A stretch of DNA of 64,000 bases from QKMZ01 sp012965515. GTDB taxonomy: Bacteria > Cyanobacteriota > Vampirovibrionia > Obscuribacterales > Obscuribacteraceae. The translations under genes were made by a program, and so were the position numbers. This document shows, piece after piece, positions 1 through 9,161 of this stretch (the stretch's first letter is position 1; each line of letters begins with the position of its first letter). A model generated the notes under the pieces. The model was not told where the DNA came from. It worked only from the letters and a program-made list of their open reading frames with translations, and ran no database searches. Location: positions 434,001 to 498,000 of the forward strand of contig CALFMP010000014.1 in assembly GCA_937879965.1 (NCBI GenBank), written 5' to 3'.

Positions 1-1920
1 CTTCTGTAGGTTGCCTTCGGCGTCTCGATGCACTTTGACTGTCGTCTCGCGAGGTCCTTGCTTTTGTGCCATCTCTTCAGGTGAGTACATCTGAAATGTC
101 TCACCGACTTTGAAATAGTTTCGTCCCAAGCGAGCAAACTCACGATCTCTTATCCGAACAGCCTCCTCTCGCATCTCTTGCGGAGACATTTGGATTTTTC
201 CTTCGCGCTGCATTTGTTGCAAGGCCTGATATGGTCCCCAGCCTTTCTGGATGGCAGGTAATTCCATGTTTTCATATTTCATGCCACCAGCGTTGGTTGA
301 ACCAGCAGGGCGGTCCGACAGTTTTGCGGATTCAATGGAACCTATGAATGCGCCATCCTGTTTATATAGAAATTCGACTTTGCGGTTGTTTTTCTCACTA
401 TCAAGTGAAACTGTGCGCAATCTGCCATCCTGCTGTTTTTCGAATGTATATTTGGAACCATCTGCAGTGGTGGCGGTGTTCGCATTTTCGTCGACTGTCA
501 TGCCCGCTTTTTTCAGCCCTTCATATCCGGCAGAGGCGCCAATTAGCATGACTGCCTTGTCTCTTATAGAGGGCGGTGAAGCCGCTTCGAAAGATGGGTG
601 ATTCAATCCATTTTCGCCAACCGTTTTCTTGAGAATGTCTCGCAACGCAGCGCCGACAGCGGCATCATCCGATGTCTGTTGTTTTCCATCTTTTCCATCT
701 TTTCCATCTTTTGCGTCTTTTGTGTCTTTTGTGTTTTTTGCGTCGTGCGTTCCGTTTGTCTCAAGTGCCTTCTTCAGTCTTTGAGAAGCCTCGTTGGTGG
801 TGCTCAATCCGCTTAAATCGGCACCTGTCGCTTTCAGTTGCTCTGGTGAAAGAAGACGTTGTTGTTTAGTTCCATCTGCCATTTCTCGAACAGAAATGGC
901 GCCGTTGCCGGTGATTTCAGTGGTTTCTTTCCTGACGCCGTCGCTTCTTCCGTTGAATGTTTTCTGGATTGTGACGGTACCATCTTCTTTGGTGATGTTT
1001 TCAGACTGTAATTTGTCCTTATTCATTGTCGGATCGAAAAGCTTCATCTCGATGCTGCGACTGTCGTTTGTAGTTTTCCACTTATTATCAGATTGCAATC
1101 CTTTGTTTGCAGCGTTTGGTTCAAAGAGTCTTTCTGTGCTCGAAGAACCGGTGGTCGTGATGCGCTCTTCGCGTTTCAACCCATCTGATCTTCCCTGAAA
1201 ACTTTTTGACTCGGTTTCGGTCGCGTCCTTTCTAGTGAGACTATGGAGAGTGACTTTGTCAGGATTTTTCGCAGGGTCGAATACTCTTTCGAAACTTTCA
1301 GTTGCTGCTGTGCGCAAATACTTTTCAGAGGTCAAACCACTTGGACCCTTGCCTGCTTCAAACATACGTTCGAAGCCGCGCAAGTTTTTGCCTGCCGAAT
1401 ATTTTTCGCTGAGCAGATGATCTGGACGACCATGATATTCCTTGCTCACATCTTCTCTTCCATCGACTCGATTGCGGACGAGCTTGGCTAGCCCATCTTT
1501 GCGTTCAGATGGTTTGTATATGCACTCAGATCCATTTTGTCCTGCACTTTGACACTGCAAACCTTTATCGTCAGGCATCGGCAACATACCAACACCAGCA
1601 AACCTGGCTTCTCGCTCCAGTCCTGGCATTTTGTTTGCTCCGAGCCACATGCTGTCCATCATGGCGCGATAAGACTTGAAGTCGCCGCCGACATAGCTTG
1701 CTTCTCTAAGAGACTCCGGCGTTCCTGGCGCGAAACTGGCGGCAATCACAGCATGGTTGAAATCAACTCGTGAATTGTCGCTGCTCGGTCCTTTATATAC
1801 ATCCGACTGAAACTTCTCAGAGGTCGCCACAGATAGATCCATTGCAGGCTGTGATTCGACCTGGCGAGGCGTTTCGACTGACCGCGCGGGCGCGGCATCT
1901 GTTTGTCCTTTTTCGCTCAA
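1..1920 (-). CDS. Large repeat-containing protein of unknown function, 3' end beyond window
   Basis: The frame is open from a TTG at 1920 to base 1, about 640 residues, so the C-terminus lies outside the window. A TGA sits two codons before the TTG, and a weak AGGGTGA ribosome site precedes it; the first ATG is at about 1857. No signal peptide or membrane segment is visible. The N-terminus is polar and probably disordered. Residues of about 210-340 hold repeated modules with the signatures F(D/E)Px(4-5)K and GRSDGxxxE; the two GRSDG copies are about 80 residues apart. A Lys-Asp-rich tract follows. The last part contains WGPYQALQQMQ and, further on, RLGRNYFKVGETFQM, which looks like a binding module of LysM type, though I am not sure. 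Function not recognised. It shares an APARS N-terminal motif and a disordered start with the peptidase encoded at 47950-49917. Confidence 0.8.
   Translation of the reverse strand, partial: MSEKGQTDAAPARSVETPRQVESQPAMDLSVATSEKFQSDVYKGPSSDNSRVDFNHAVIAASFAPGTPESLREASYVGGDFKSYRAMMDSMWLGANKMPGLEREARFAGVGMLPMPDDKGLQCQSAGQNGSECIYKPSERKDGLAKLVRNRVDGREDVSKEYHGRPDHLLSEKYSAGKNLRGFERMFEAGKGPSGLTSEKYLRTAATESFERVFDPAKNPDKVTLHSLTRKDATETESKSFQGRSDGLKREERITTTGSSSTERLFEPNAANKGLQSDNKWKTTNDSRSIEMKLFDPTMNKDKLQSENITKEDGTVTIQKTFNGRSDGVRKETTEITGNGAISVREMADGTKQQRLLSPEQLKATGADLSGLSTTNEASQRLKKALETNGTHDAKNTKDTKDAKDGKDGKDGKQQTSDDAAVGAALRDILKKTVGENGLNHPSFEAASPPSIRDKAVMLIGASAGYEGLKKAGMTVDENANTATTADGSKYTFEKQQDGRLRTVSLDSEKNNRKVEFLYKQDGAFIGSIESAKLSDRPAGSTNAGGMKYENMELPAIQKGWGPYQALQQMQREGKIQMSPQEMREEAVRIRDREFARLGRNYFKVGETFQMYSPEEMAQKQGPRETTVKVHRDAEGNLQK
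682..744 (-). repeat. Seven 9-bp coding tandem repeats (Asp-x-Lys tract)
   Basis: Seven consecutive 9-base units of the pattern ttttccatc, ttttgcgtc or ttttgtgtc lie inside the large gene at 1-1920. On the minus strand they encode DAK, NTK, DTK, DAK, DGK, DGK, DGK. The first three units in plus-strand order are identical. Such a tract can change copy number by slippage without breaking the frame and probably forms a flexible charged linker. Confidence 0.85.
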
Positions 1921-2044
1921 TAGTCACCCTGCGCCTCGGGCGGAAGCGCTTCTGAAGATGGTTAGTAATGCAAGATCTATAAGTTAGCTGACCGGCGTGA
2001 CCGCTCCGTTACATTAAACGGAGCCATATGAGTGAACTGCATCG

Positions 2045-2440
2045 CTAAAAGTAGATGCCGATGATCATGCTGATCATTGCGTAGACACTTAATGCAATGA
2101 GCACCACTGAGACCATAAATGCCGCCGTCCACACAGGATGCTCTATTCCATCGTGTAGGCGTTTCATGCGGCGACGATAATCTAAGATTCCACCTGTGAG
2201 ACCGATGATACCGATTGCCATCATCGCTATTCCTACTTCGCGTGGATAATGCAATGTCGCCTGGAAGTGACCAGTGCGGATCATGTCGTGCATGAATTTG
2301 CTCAGCGTGAAGCCGAAGCCAATCAGTGTAAGCCCAGTGCGAATCCACGCCAGAAGCGTGCGTTCGAGCGCCAGCGAAGTTCTCATTTTTGCTAGCTCGA
2401 GTTGATCAGGCTTCGCTACTGCAGAAGCTTCATCGCTCAT
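2045..2440 (-). CDS. DUF202 (YidH-type) inner-membrane protein
   Basis: The product is 131 residues long. After a polar N-terminus comes the DUF202 signature ALERTLLAWIRTGLTLIGFG (residues of about 24-43), then three hydrophobic segments (about 35-50, 70-87 and 105-130). Members are small integral membrane proteins; some are linked to phosphate or envelope stress, but no reaction is established. The start ATG overlaps the stop of the upstream gene as TGATG, so the two are translationally coupled. The gene is the last of this minus-strand pair. The length is normal for the family. Confidence 0.85.
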   Translation of the reverse strand: MSDEASAVAKPDQLELAKMRTSLALERTLLAWIRTGLTLIGFGFTLSKFMHDMIRTGHFQATLHYPREVGIAMMAIGIIGLTGGILDYRRRMKRLHDGIEHPVWTAAFMVSVVLIALSVYAMISMIIGIYF

Positions 2441-2907
2441 CAGTCTCTAGCACCTTTCTTTGCCTCGTCCAGCACCAGCGTTTCAGATATGCTCTTTTTG
2501 AGATCTTGGAATGTGTCCCAGAGCTCGTCGTGCAGTCTTTCGGCTGATCTCGTGGCATTGATGAGTTTCAATTTCGTGCCTTCAAGATGGCGGCTGTCCG
2601 GTCTGCCCCGAGACTTTGAATAAGCTTTGTCCACTTCCTCGAGTTGGCGCAATCCTTTTGTGAGGTCACGCACAATCATTTTGCTCTTTTCGGATGATTG
2701 AATGATGAAAAAACCGGTCGAATTCGGCTGCGATTTCAAATTCATGAGCATGGTCTGTTCGCGGTCAAATCTTCCCTGCGCATCAGCTTTGGCGCCGTCT
2801 GTCGTAGACATAGGTGCTACAAGCAGAAGTGCGGCGGCTAGAAACGCACCTGACTTGATTAGTGTGAGTGTGCCTTTGCTACCAAAGGACGAACTGGAAC
2901 TACTCAT
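2440..2907 (-). CDS. Exported or membrane-anchored protein of unknown function
   Basis: I place the start at the ATG at 2907 because GGGAG lies seven to eight bases before it; two upstream in-frame ATGs (2952, 2928) lack a ribosome site. The product has about 155 residues: a Ser-rich start, one hydrophobic stretch (KSGAFLAAALLLVAPMS) that fits a signal peptide or anchor, then a charged helical body. No family recognised. The helical part (about 60-140) could form a coiled coil. Its stop overlaps the start of the DUF202 gene by one base, which suggests the two act together at the membrane. Confidence 0.75.
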   Translation of the reverse strand: MSSSSSSFGSKGTLTLIKSGAFLAAALLLVAPMSTTDGAKADAQGRFDREQTMLMNLKSQPNSTGFFIIQSSEKSKMIVRDLTKGLRQLEEVDKAYSKSRGRPDSRHLEGTKLKLINATRSAERLHDELWDTFQDLKKSISETLVLDEAKKGARD

Positions 2908-3044
2908 TACTTGCTCCCGCTTGCTCATTCTGTGACCTTGGGAGTTTACCAAATTGGAGCGCCAGGAATTTTGGATGCCAAGAAATTAGGCTGATAGCTG
3001 CTTGTCAAGCGTGGTGCAAATTGTAGCTTGGAGATCAACGTTTA

Positions 3045-3072
3045 GAAAAAAGTCCGTTAACGGTCTTTTTTC
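3045..3072. repeat. GTTAAC palindrome family, copy 1 (asymmetric variant)
   Basis: The element is G, six A, GTCCGTTAACGGTC, six T, C, followed by CA. The dyad is perfect except for one T-T mismatch. This copy lies between two divergent genes (starts at 2907 minus and 3198 plus), so it is not downstream of any gene. The 30 bases GA6...T6CCA recur at 34215 in the same orientation and at 21625 reversed. Confidence 0.9.
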
Positions 3073-3197
3073 CAGAGCCATCACAAACTTCCTGGCTTTG
3101 TTGTAAAGATGCTCGATGGTGCTGTTTTTCGGGGATTTGGTGCTATCGCGATCTCTTCTTTGGTATAAAGGCGACGAGTAAGAAATGGGGAGCATTT

Positions 3198-4571
3198 GTG
3201 TTTTTCGCCCGCCTACAGTTGGCCATGTTTGCCGGACTTTTGTATCTAAATTCGACGAGTGAAGCGGCGGCTACTGAGTTGAGACGATTTGATGATGTTT
3301 CCGGTGCGAACCGGGTGGTGAAGAAAGCGCCGCCCTCGCAGGCAAGAAGGTCTGCTCCGGCATCCGCAAAACCTGTCAATGGCAGCAAGGGGCAGACCAG
3401 TGGGTCTAATCTAAACTTTGAAAAAGACTTCGAGTTGGTGGAGCCAACCGGCAAGCAAAATCAGGCGTTGCCTTTTGATGAATTACATTCAGGCATTCAA
3501 AATCTACTTAGTTATGGCAATGAGCTTTTTACTGATGGATATCTAAAGGAGGCGGCGGAGCAGTTTAAGGAAGTGCTCGAACGTGCTCCCGACAATGTCA
3601 CGGCGAAGAACAACCTGGCACTTTGTGAGAAACGGCTTGGGGAAATCGACCATTCCATAGAACTTTTGCAGGAGGCGATTCAGACAGAACCGCTCAAGGC
3701 GGAATTACACAACAACTTGGGCTCAGCTTATCTTTCAAAGGGGGAAAGTGACGAGGCGCTCAAGTCCTTCTTTCATGCGCTGAGTCTGCGTCCGAATTAT
3801 GCTGAGGTTCATTACAACCTGGGGCACTTATATTCGATTAGGCGCGCCTATGATCAAGCGGTCGTTGAGTATCAGTCTGCACTGAAGGAAAAGCCTGACG
3901 ATGCTAGTTATCACCGAGATCTCGGTGACACTCTTAATTTGATCAGGCGCTCCGAAGAAGCGCTGATTGAATATCGCGAAGCGAAGCGTTTGGGCGACAA
4001 TTCACTTGGGCTAAAACTTCGTGTAGCAGCTGTTTTCCGTGACTTGCATCAATTGGGCGAGGCTGAAAAGCTTTGCAATGAGCTTTTGAAAGATTTCCCC
4101 GACAATGCCGAAGTCTTGAACCAACTAGGACTGACATACCTTCGACAGGGAAAAGCTGAAGCTGCAGAACAGATCTTTAATAAGGCACTGACGATTGAGC
4201 CGAATTTTGCTCAAGCTCGCAATCACCTCGGCATCGCACTTTACCAGGAAAAGCATATAACTGAAGCAATAGCAGTCTTTCAGAAAGCCTTGCGGATAAA
4301 GCCTGATTATGCCGAGGCTTACTACAACTTGGGTACAGCTTTGTACAGAAAAGGCGAAGTTGCCGATGCTGAAAAGGCGCTTCTGGAAGCCATTCGCTAC
4401 AATCCGCATGACGCGTACGCATATAACAATCTAGGGCTGATACTGATGCGACGCGGAAGTATAGACGAAGCGATTGAAAACTGGCGCAAAGCCATAACGA
4501 TTGATCCTGTGCTGGCTGCCGCTTATATCAATATTGGACGTGCATTGCATGCCAGTAGAAAGGCGGAGTAA
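3198..4571 (+). CDS. Exported TPR-repeat protein
   Basis: The GTG start at 3198 is supported by GGGGAG five bases upstream; an ATG at 3184 is out of frame. The 457-residue product opens with a signal peptide (MFFARLQLAMFAGLLYLNS, ending near SEAAA). A low-complexity region of about 70 residues follows. From about residue 95 to the end there are ten complete tetratricopeptide repeats and part of an eleventh, with the usual pattern of NLG, then Y/A, then A, then P-N/D. TPR proteins of this kind act as scaffolds, here probably in the periplasm. The gene stands alone; palindrome copy 1 lies 125 bases upstream. The specific partner cannot be read from the sequence. Confidence 0.85.
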   Translation: MFFARLQLAMFAGLLYLNSTSEAAATELRRFDDVSGANRVVKKAPPSQARRSAPASAKPVNGSKGQTSGSNLNFEKDFELVEPTGKQNQALPFDELHSGIQNLLSYGNELFTDGYLKEAAEQFKEVLERAPDNVTAKNNLALCEKRLGEIDHSIELLQEAIQTEPLKAELHNNLGSAYLSKGESDEALKSFFHALSLRPNYAEVHYNLGHLYSIRRAYDQAVVEYQSALKEKPDDASYHRDLGDTLNLIRRSEEALIEYREAKRLGDNSLGLKLRVAAVFRDLHQLGEAEKLCNELLKDFPDNAEVLNQLGLTYLRQGKAEAAEQIFNKALTIEPNFAQARNHLGIALYQEKHITEAIAVFQKALRIKPDYAEAYYNLGTALYRKGEVADAEKALLEAIRYNPHDAYAYNNLGLILMRRGSIDEAIENWRKAITIDPVLAAAYINIGRALHASRKAE

Positions 4572-4700
4572 AGCTCGAATCTCCTCCTCTGCTTGCTTCT
4601 TGCGTCTAGAGCCTTAATTCTGTGAGATTGTCAATGCTGAATTTCCGGCAGTCGGGTATCATCTGAGGCGTCTTTCCCTGCCGTCAGACCTATTTTTCGA

Positions 4701-5111
4701 ATGGAACCAAGTTCAACTTTCAGTTTTCAACAAACAGTAGACGCAGTCATGCAAGCGTTGGGGGCAATTGTTTGCCATGTTGTGTTTGATGCCGGACTTC
4801 ATGGTTTGTTCATGGCTTTGATTGTTGGTGCAATCGGTTATGCCTGTCATCTTAGAGGCGCCAAGCAAGGCAAGCCGCTCTTGAACGTTTGCAAAAAACT
4901 CTCAATTTTCTGCCTGGCGATCATGATCCCTGGTTTCATCTCGCTTATCACGACACATTCATTGCCACCTGTGGGTGTTTATAACATTCACTCAATTGGT
5001 TTCATTTGCTTCTGGAGTCTCATTTGCTTGCATATCTCCGCCGAAGAGATGAATCATCAGTTCTTTCCAGGTAGCGGCGATCGCAACGAGCCTGACCTGC
5101 AGGGCAACTAA
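4701..5111 (+). CDS. Small integral membrane protein, unknown
   Basis: This 136-residue frame has three hydrophobic segments (about 20-50, 63-85 and 95-115) separated by short polar loops, including HLRGAKQGKP. The C-terminus is hydrophilic and acidic. No family recognised. No clear ribosome site precedes the ATG, so the start is uncertain, but no closer alternative is better. It sits alone between two exported proteins on the same strand. Confidence 0.6.
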   Translation: MEPSSTFSFQQTVDAVMQALGAIVCHVVFDAGLHGLFMALIVGAIGYACHLRGAKQGKPLLNVCKKLSIFCLAIMIPGFISLITTHSLPPVGVYNIHSIGFICFWSLICLHISAEEMNHQFFPGSGDRNEPDLQGN

Positions 5112-5203
5112 GCTTCACGAAACGGCGTATTTCCAGGCGTCCCTCCTAACTCGAGCTATATACTGGTAGATCTCAACGGAAGCTTTCGTGGGAGGAAACG
5201 CAA

Positions 5204-5881
5204 ATGAGAAACCTTGCAATTTCGATGGTTCTCGCTGCTCTCGGCTTTGCGCAAGTGCCGTGTCTGGCGCAAGTGGGCATGCAACGCGGGTTTATCCCAA
5301 CTCAGCAAACTAATCCGTATGCAAATCCGTATGCAAATCCGTATGGAGTGAATCCCTACAATCCGTATAACCCATATGGAAATCCTTACGGATACAATCC
5401 CTACGGTGGCGGGCTCGTGCCGAGTTCCGGATTCGGAGTGATGAATCCTTATGCTGGCTATCCTGCAATGGGGATGCCGGTTCCCGTGAATGGCGGATAT
5501 TTCGGTATCAATATTGGCAATACGCGCCTGAACGTCTGGAAAGCGCCGTCGGGATACTACTATCCATGGCTTCCGAGACCGGTAGGTTTCGGCTATCAAG
5601 CTCCTATCGTTATAGTCAATCAAGGGAATTCGACGCCGGCACAACCTGCGTTGACTACGATATTTAGTGACATGAATAAATTCCTTGATGAAGCAAAGTC
5701 AAAAGGAAAAGTGTCTGAGTCTGACTACAATCATTTGAAGTTGCGCGCTTCTGATTTGCAGAAGAAAGAGCGTTCTCTAGCGACGGCAAACGGCGGCTCC
5801 TTGCAGAAAGATGATGAAGAACTGCTTCGCAAGGACGTCGACAAACTCGGCGAGGAAGTAGCGTATCGCGTCAAGTCGTAG
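5204..5881 (+). CDS. Secreted protein with Asn-Pro-Tyr repeats
   Basis: A strong ribosome site (GGGAGGAAACGCAA then ATG) fixes the start. The 225-residue product has a signal peptide (MRNLAISMVLAALGFAQ, cleavage near CLAQ). Residues of about 37-67 contain eight NPY tripeptides, followed by a Gly/Pro/Tyr-rich segment to about 125. The last 90 residues are charged and helical, probably a coiled coil (LKLRASDLQKKERSL). Tyr-rich NPY repeats occur in surface and matrix proteins; a structural envelope role is a guess. The gene converges on the lipoprotein gene that ends at 5887, leaving five bases between them. Confidence 0.75.
   Translation: MRNLAISMVLAALGFAQVPCLAQVGMQRGFIPTQQTNPYANPYANPYGVNPYNPYNPYGNPYGYNPYGGGLVPSSGFGVMNPYAGYPAMGMPVPVNGGYFGINIGNTRLNVWKAPSGYYYPWLPRPVGFGYQAPIVIVNQGNSTPAQPALTTIFSDMNKFLDEAKSKGKVSESDYNHLKLRASDLQKKERSLATANGGSLQKDDEELLRKDVDKLGEEVAYRVKS
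5312..5404 (+). repeat. Degenerate NPY-coding tandem repeat
   Basis: Eight codon triplets for Asn-Pro-Tyr occur within 93 bases, separated by zero to two codons. The first copies are near identical (aatccgtatgca twice) and the later ones diverge in the third codon position, so the repeat is old enough for silent change but the peptide is kept. Confidence 0.8.
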
Positions 5882-5886
5882 GTTCT

Positions 5887-8800
5887 TTACGGTTTGGCAG
5901 ACCAATCAGGGTAGAACTTAGTCAGTCTTCGTATGGCTTCAGCATTGCGTGCTGATTCGGAAGCTTTATTGAGTCCGGTCTCCAACGCCATGTGATACCA
6001 CTTCGCTGCCTCTCTCTGGTCTCCCAGATACGCTTCACGCGAGCCGAGGAAATAGGACAGGTCGCAGAGTTCGCGCACGTTGATGCGTTTATGTAGCATT
6101 GTTTTTGAATCAAGAGCGCCTATCAAACATTTTCCGATTTGAAAAAGCGCGTCGTTGTCATTCTTTGCATAGTGCTGAATTAGCAAGCGATTCGCGTCTC
6201 GATCGATGCCTTGCTGCATTGGCATCGCCGCCGCACGCGTTAACCAAACATACTCAGACCCAATACCTTGCGGATTTTCCGGTATCAGTTTCCACAGTAA
6301 ATCATATGCTCCGTTTTGAAACGCGAACATTGCCAAAGGCGTGAAAAACTGCGGTGGCACTTTTTCCTGAATCCACTTCAAGGCAATCTGAGGGTTTTCA
6401 GATGCTTCCAGCAATGCATACGCTAATGTAGACAAGTTTAGATAATTCAGTTCGTGACCACTGAATGAACTTGTTAGCACAGAGTTTAAGATATTGAAAC
6501 CGGTGTCATTGCGTCCGTGAAAAGCAAATGACCGAGCCAGTTCACCAATATTCGTCGATTCTGCAAAACCTTCTTTCGCCAGTGCACGAACTGCATTCTT
6601 GCTCTCCTGGGGAAAGCCGCCCAAAGTACGTTTGAATGACGGGTAGATTTGGCGCCGCCAGATTTCTTCTTTGATGACCCACGGATACCCTTTCAGGAGC
6701 AAAGCCGCTTCGCTGAAGGCATGCTTCTTCCAGAACAGTTGCGCCTTAAGGGCAAGAGCGGCCGGCGAAAGTCGATTGCCTGTGTAAAAGGAGTCGGCGA
6801 ACGCTTCCGCTTTTGGCTCGCGACCTTTTTGTGCCAGCGCATTCACGTATGTTTCGGCAATTTGAACATCGACCTTATTGTCGACTTGCCCGTCGAGGAG
6901 TTTCATTGATTCATCAGGATTGCCATTGCTGTAATAGAGCGCCGCCAGTAACTGTTTTGCCAACTTGATCTGTCTGGGATAACCTGCTGATTTTTCTATC
7001 CAACTTTTGGTGTTTTCGATTGCAAGCGCTGCTTGTCCAGAAAGAATCGAAGACCGAACATACTCACGCAGTACTTCAATGTTGCCTGGTGTGTGCTCTA
7101 CCAATTCTTCAATACGGTCAACATATATGCCTTTCGCGCCCTGGTCGATGCTGCCGGTGAACTCGAACAAGGCAGCCATTGCTTTAGCGCGTCTTGATGG
7201 GACGCCGATTTTGTTGTCGGCAATTCTTCGCAGATGCATTTGATCGGTATTTTGCTGAGCCGCATGAACCGAAAGTTCCCCGTCTGCATCGGCGTCTAGT
7301 GCCAGTGTGTTTAAATCAGTTGCAAGCACAGGATGCAACAATTCATTGTGAGCAATCTTGGCTGCGCGGAATCTATTTCCGGGACGGCTGTCGACATTTT
7401 CGAAAATTGTTTTTCCGGCTGAAATGAGTTTTGGTTCTCCGTTGGAAAACCAGCGTGCTGCTTCGTCAAATGCCAAAAAGCGAGGATATCCGCCGAGATC
7501 CTTCGGACCAATCGCATTTCCGAGAAGTTTTGCGACGTGATAGTTTCCTGTGCGTGAGTCAAGAATGCTATGAGCTAACGCGCAGATGGAGCCACCCAAC
7601 TCTGATGCGGCCGGATTTCCGAATCTCTCATCAAAGATTCTTTCAGCCTCTTTTTCTGTATAAGAACCATTGTCAGGCTGTAAATAATCGAGAATATAAG
7701 AGTACGCAAAAGTGCGGTAAAAGTCGCTGATGACCGTTGAAGGAATGAGATTATCTGTCTGTTTTGAATCTGAATTCGCTAAATACTTAGCCAGATGCGA
7801 AAAGAATTTGTCGTGCGTTTCAATGCTTTTGCCAGTAATGGATTTCAATTCGGAAAAGAGAATATTCTCAAACAACCAAATGTCAGGCGTCAGTTGATCA
7901 GCCGTGGCAAGCGGCTGTAAACAACCATAGACAGACAGACTCAACGGGGAGTTCGTATCAAATCTGTTTTTGCAGTAGTCTTTGAGACGCTGCAGATTTT
8001 CCTGAATCGCGAGCTTTTTTACGTAGAGAAATTTCGATTCGTTGGAATTCAACCCTTGTTCAATAGCTGCTCCAACCGTTTGAGCCTGCCACATGATGTA
8101 CATGCGCAGAGGATCTTCTTCGGGAAGATCGGCGGCTAGAATCTTTGCGTCAGCACGGTATCCCATTGCTTCTGCCAGTCGCACTTGATTGCGTTTCGCA
8201 TTTTGAGTCTCATATCGCCGGGACAGGCTTGTGAACGCAAGCGCTTGGGCTAACAACTCATCACCTGTTTCCGCCCGATCGTAAGTTTGAAACGCAAGAC
8301 CGGTCAGGGCGGTGCTCGCTTGATCGATAAGTTGCGATGATCCACCCTCTTGCTTCCATCGAGCGTTTATCTCTTCTATCGATTTAAACAATGATCGCGG
8401 GCTGTAATCCAATAGCAGTTGATCGATTTGATCTTGTTGCTTCGGATTGTCTTCCAATGTCCCAGCATTGCTTTGTTGCGCTTGAACGGATTCGGTCGCG
8501 AACTCTGCGCCTTCTGCCACTTTTTGCTCGGGGTTTTTGGAAACCTTTGGTTGAGCTTTTTTAGTTGGCTGCAAGGGCGGCGGCTCGTCTTTTGTCCAGT
8601 TTGGATTTTTCTCTTCGCGCACTAAGTCTAATTCTGTTTCGAAACCCCCGAAAATTTTGGAGTGATTCAGCACGTTCTTTCCATTTGATTCGAAACGGTG
8701 CTGTCCCTGTTCTCCTTCCAAAGAACGGGCGTATTTCGACAAAGACGCGGCGATTTCCAGGAAGGAGGGGAAATCTTTGATGGTGGCGACTTCTTTCTTG

Positions 8801-9141
8801 TCGGATTTGATGTGCCACGAGCCATTTTCAAAAATAGCTTCAACCTTTTCCAAAGGCTTTCTTGTCACTATTCTGGAAACATTCGACAGCGCGAGCAAAT
8901 AACGTCTGTCTGGTTTTAGGCGATATGATCTTTCGACAATCTTGAATGCGAGATGGGCAGTTAGTTCATCATCTTCTTTAAACGGAGAGCTGAAGCGCAC
9001 TTGCTTGCTGCCGCCGCATGAAGTTAGCAGCAGCAGTGCCGAAAGCGACAACGTGAGAAACTGTTTCCCAGAGTGGTGCCGGTCACGCCGTGCATTTTCA
9101 CTAGGCGCCGCCGGATGATTCTTCTGGCACCATTCGATCAT
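5887..9141 (-). CDS. Giant lipoprotein with TPR-like helical repeats
   Basis: The product has 1084 residues. A hydrophobic stretch (residues 28-40) ends in a lipobox LLTSC with Cys42, so it should be lipidated and anchored in a membrane. Residues of about 180-225 are Pro/Lys/Gln-rich. The rest is almost entirely helical with degenerate TPR-like pairs, clearest near LAKQLLAALYYSNGNPDE and near the C-terminus (REAAKWYHMALETGLN). The 27 residues before the hydrophobic stretch are long for a lipoprotein signal, so the true start may lie a little downstream. It begins 20 bases after tmk ends, so the two probably share an mRNA. No known family recognised at this length; a periplasmic scaffold is inferred. 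Confidence 0.75.
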   Translation of the reverse strand: MIEWCQKNHPAAPSENARRDRHHSGKQFLTLSLSALLLLTSCGGSKQVRFSSPFKEDDELTAHLAFKIVERSYRLKPDRRYLLALSNVSRIVTRKPLEKVEAIFENGSWHIKSDKKEVATIKDFPSFLEIAASLSKYARSLEGEQGQHRFESNGKNVLNHSKIFGGFETELDLVREEKNPNWTKDEPPPLQPTKKAQPKVSKNPEQKVAEGAEFATESVQAQQSNAGTLEDNPKQQDQIDQLLLDYSPRSLFKSIEEINARWKQEGGSSQLIDQASTALTGLAFQTYDRAETGDELLAQALAFTSLSRRYETQNAKRNQVRLAEAMGYRADAKILAADLPEEDPLRMYIMWQAQTVGAAIEQGLNSNESKFLYVKKLAIQENLQRLKDYCKNRFDTNSPLSLSVYGCLQPLATADQLTPDIWLFENILFSELKSITGKSIETHDKFFSHLAKYLANSDSKQTDNLIPSTVISDFYRTFAYSYILDYLQPDNGSYTEKEAERIFDERFGNPAASELGGSICALAHSILDSRTGNYHVAKLLGNAIGPKDLGGYPRFLAFDEAARWFSNGEPKLISAGKTIFENVDSRPGNRFRAAKIAHNELLHPVLATDLNTLALDADADGELSVHAAQQNTDQMHLRRIADNKIGVPSRRAKAMAALFEFTGSIDQGAKGIYVDRIEELVEHTPGNIEVLREYVRSSILSGQAALAIENTKSWIEKSAGYPRQIKLAKQLLAALYYSNGNPDESMKLLDGQVDNKVDVQIAETYVNALAQKGREPKAEAFADSFYTGNRLSPAALALKAQLFWKKHAFSEAALLLKGYPWVIKEEIWRRQIYPSFKRTLGGFPQESKNAVRALAKEGFAESTNIGELARSFAFHGRNDTGFNILNSVLTSSFSGHELNYLNLSTLAYALLEASENPQIALKWIQEKVPPQFFTPLAMFAFQNGAYDLLWKLIPENPQGIGSEYVWLTRAAAMPMQQGIDRDANRLLIQHYAKNDNDALFQIGKCLIGALDSKTMLHKRINVRELCDLSYFLGSREAYLGDQREAAKWYHMALETGLNKASESARNAEAIRRLTKFYPDWSAKP

Positions 9142-9161
9142 TTGTTTGGCACCGTCCGAAT

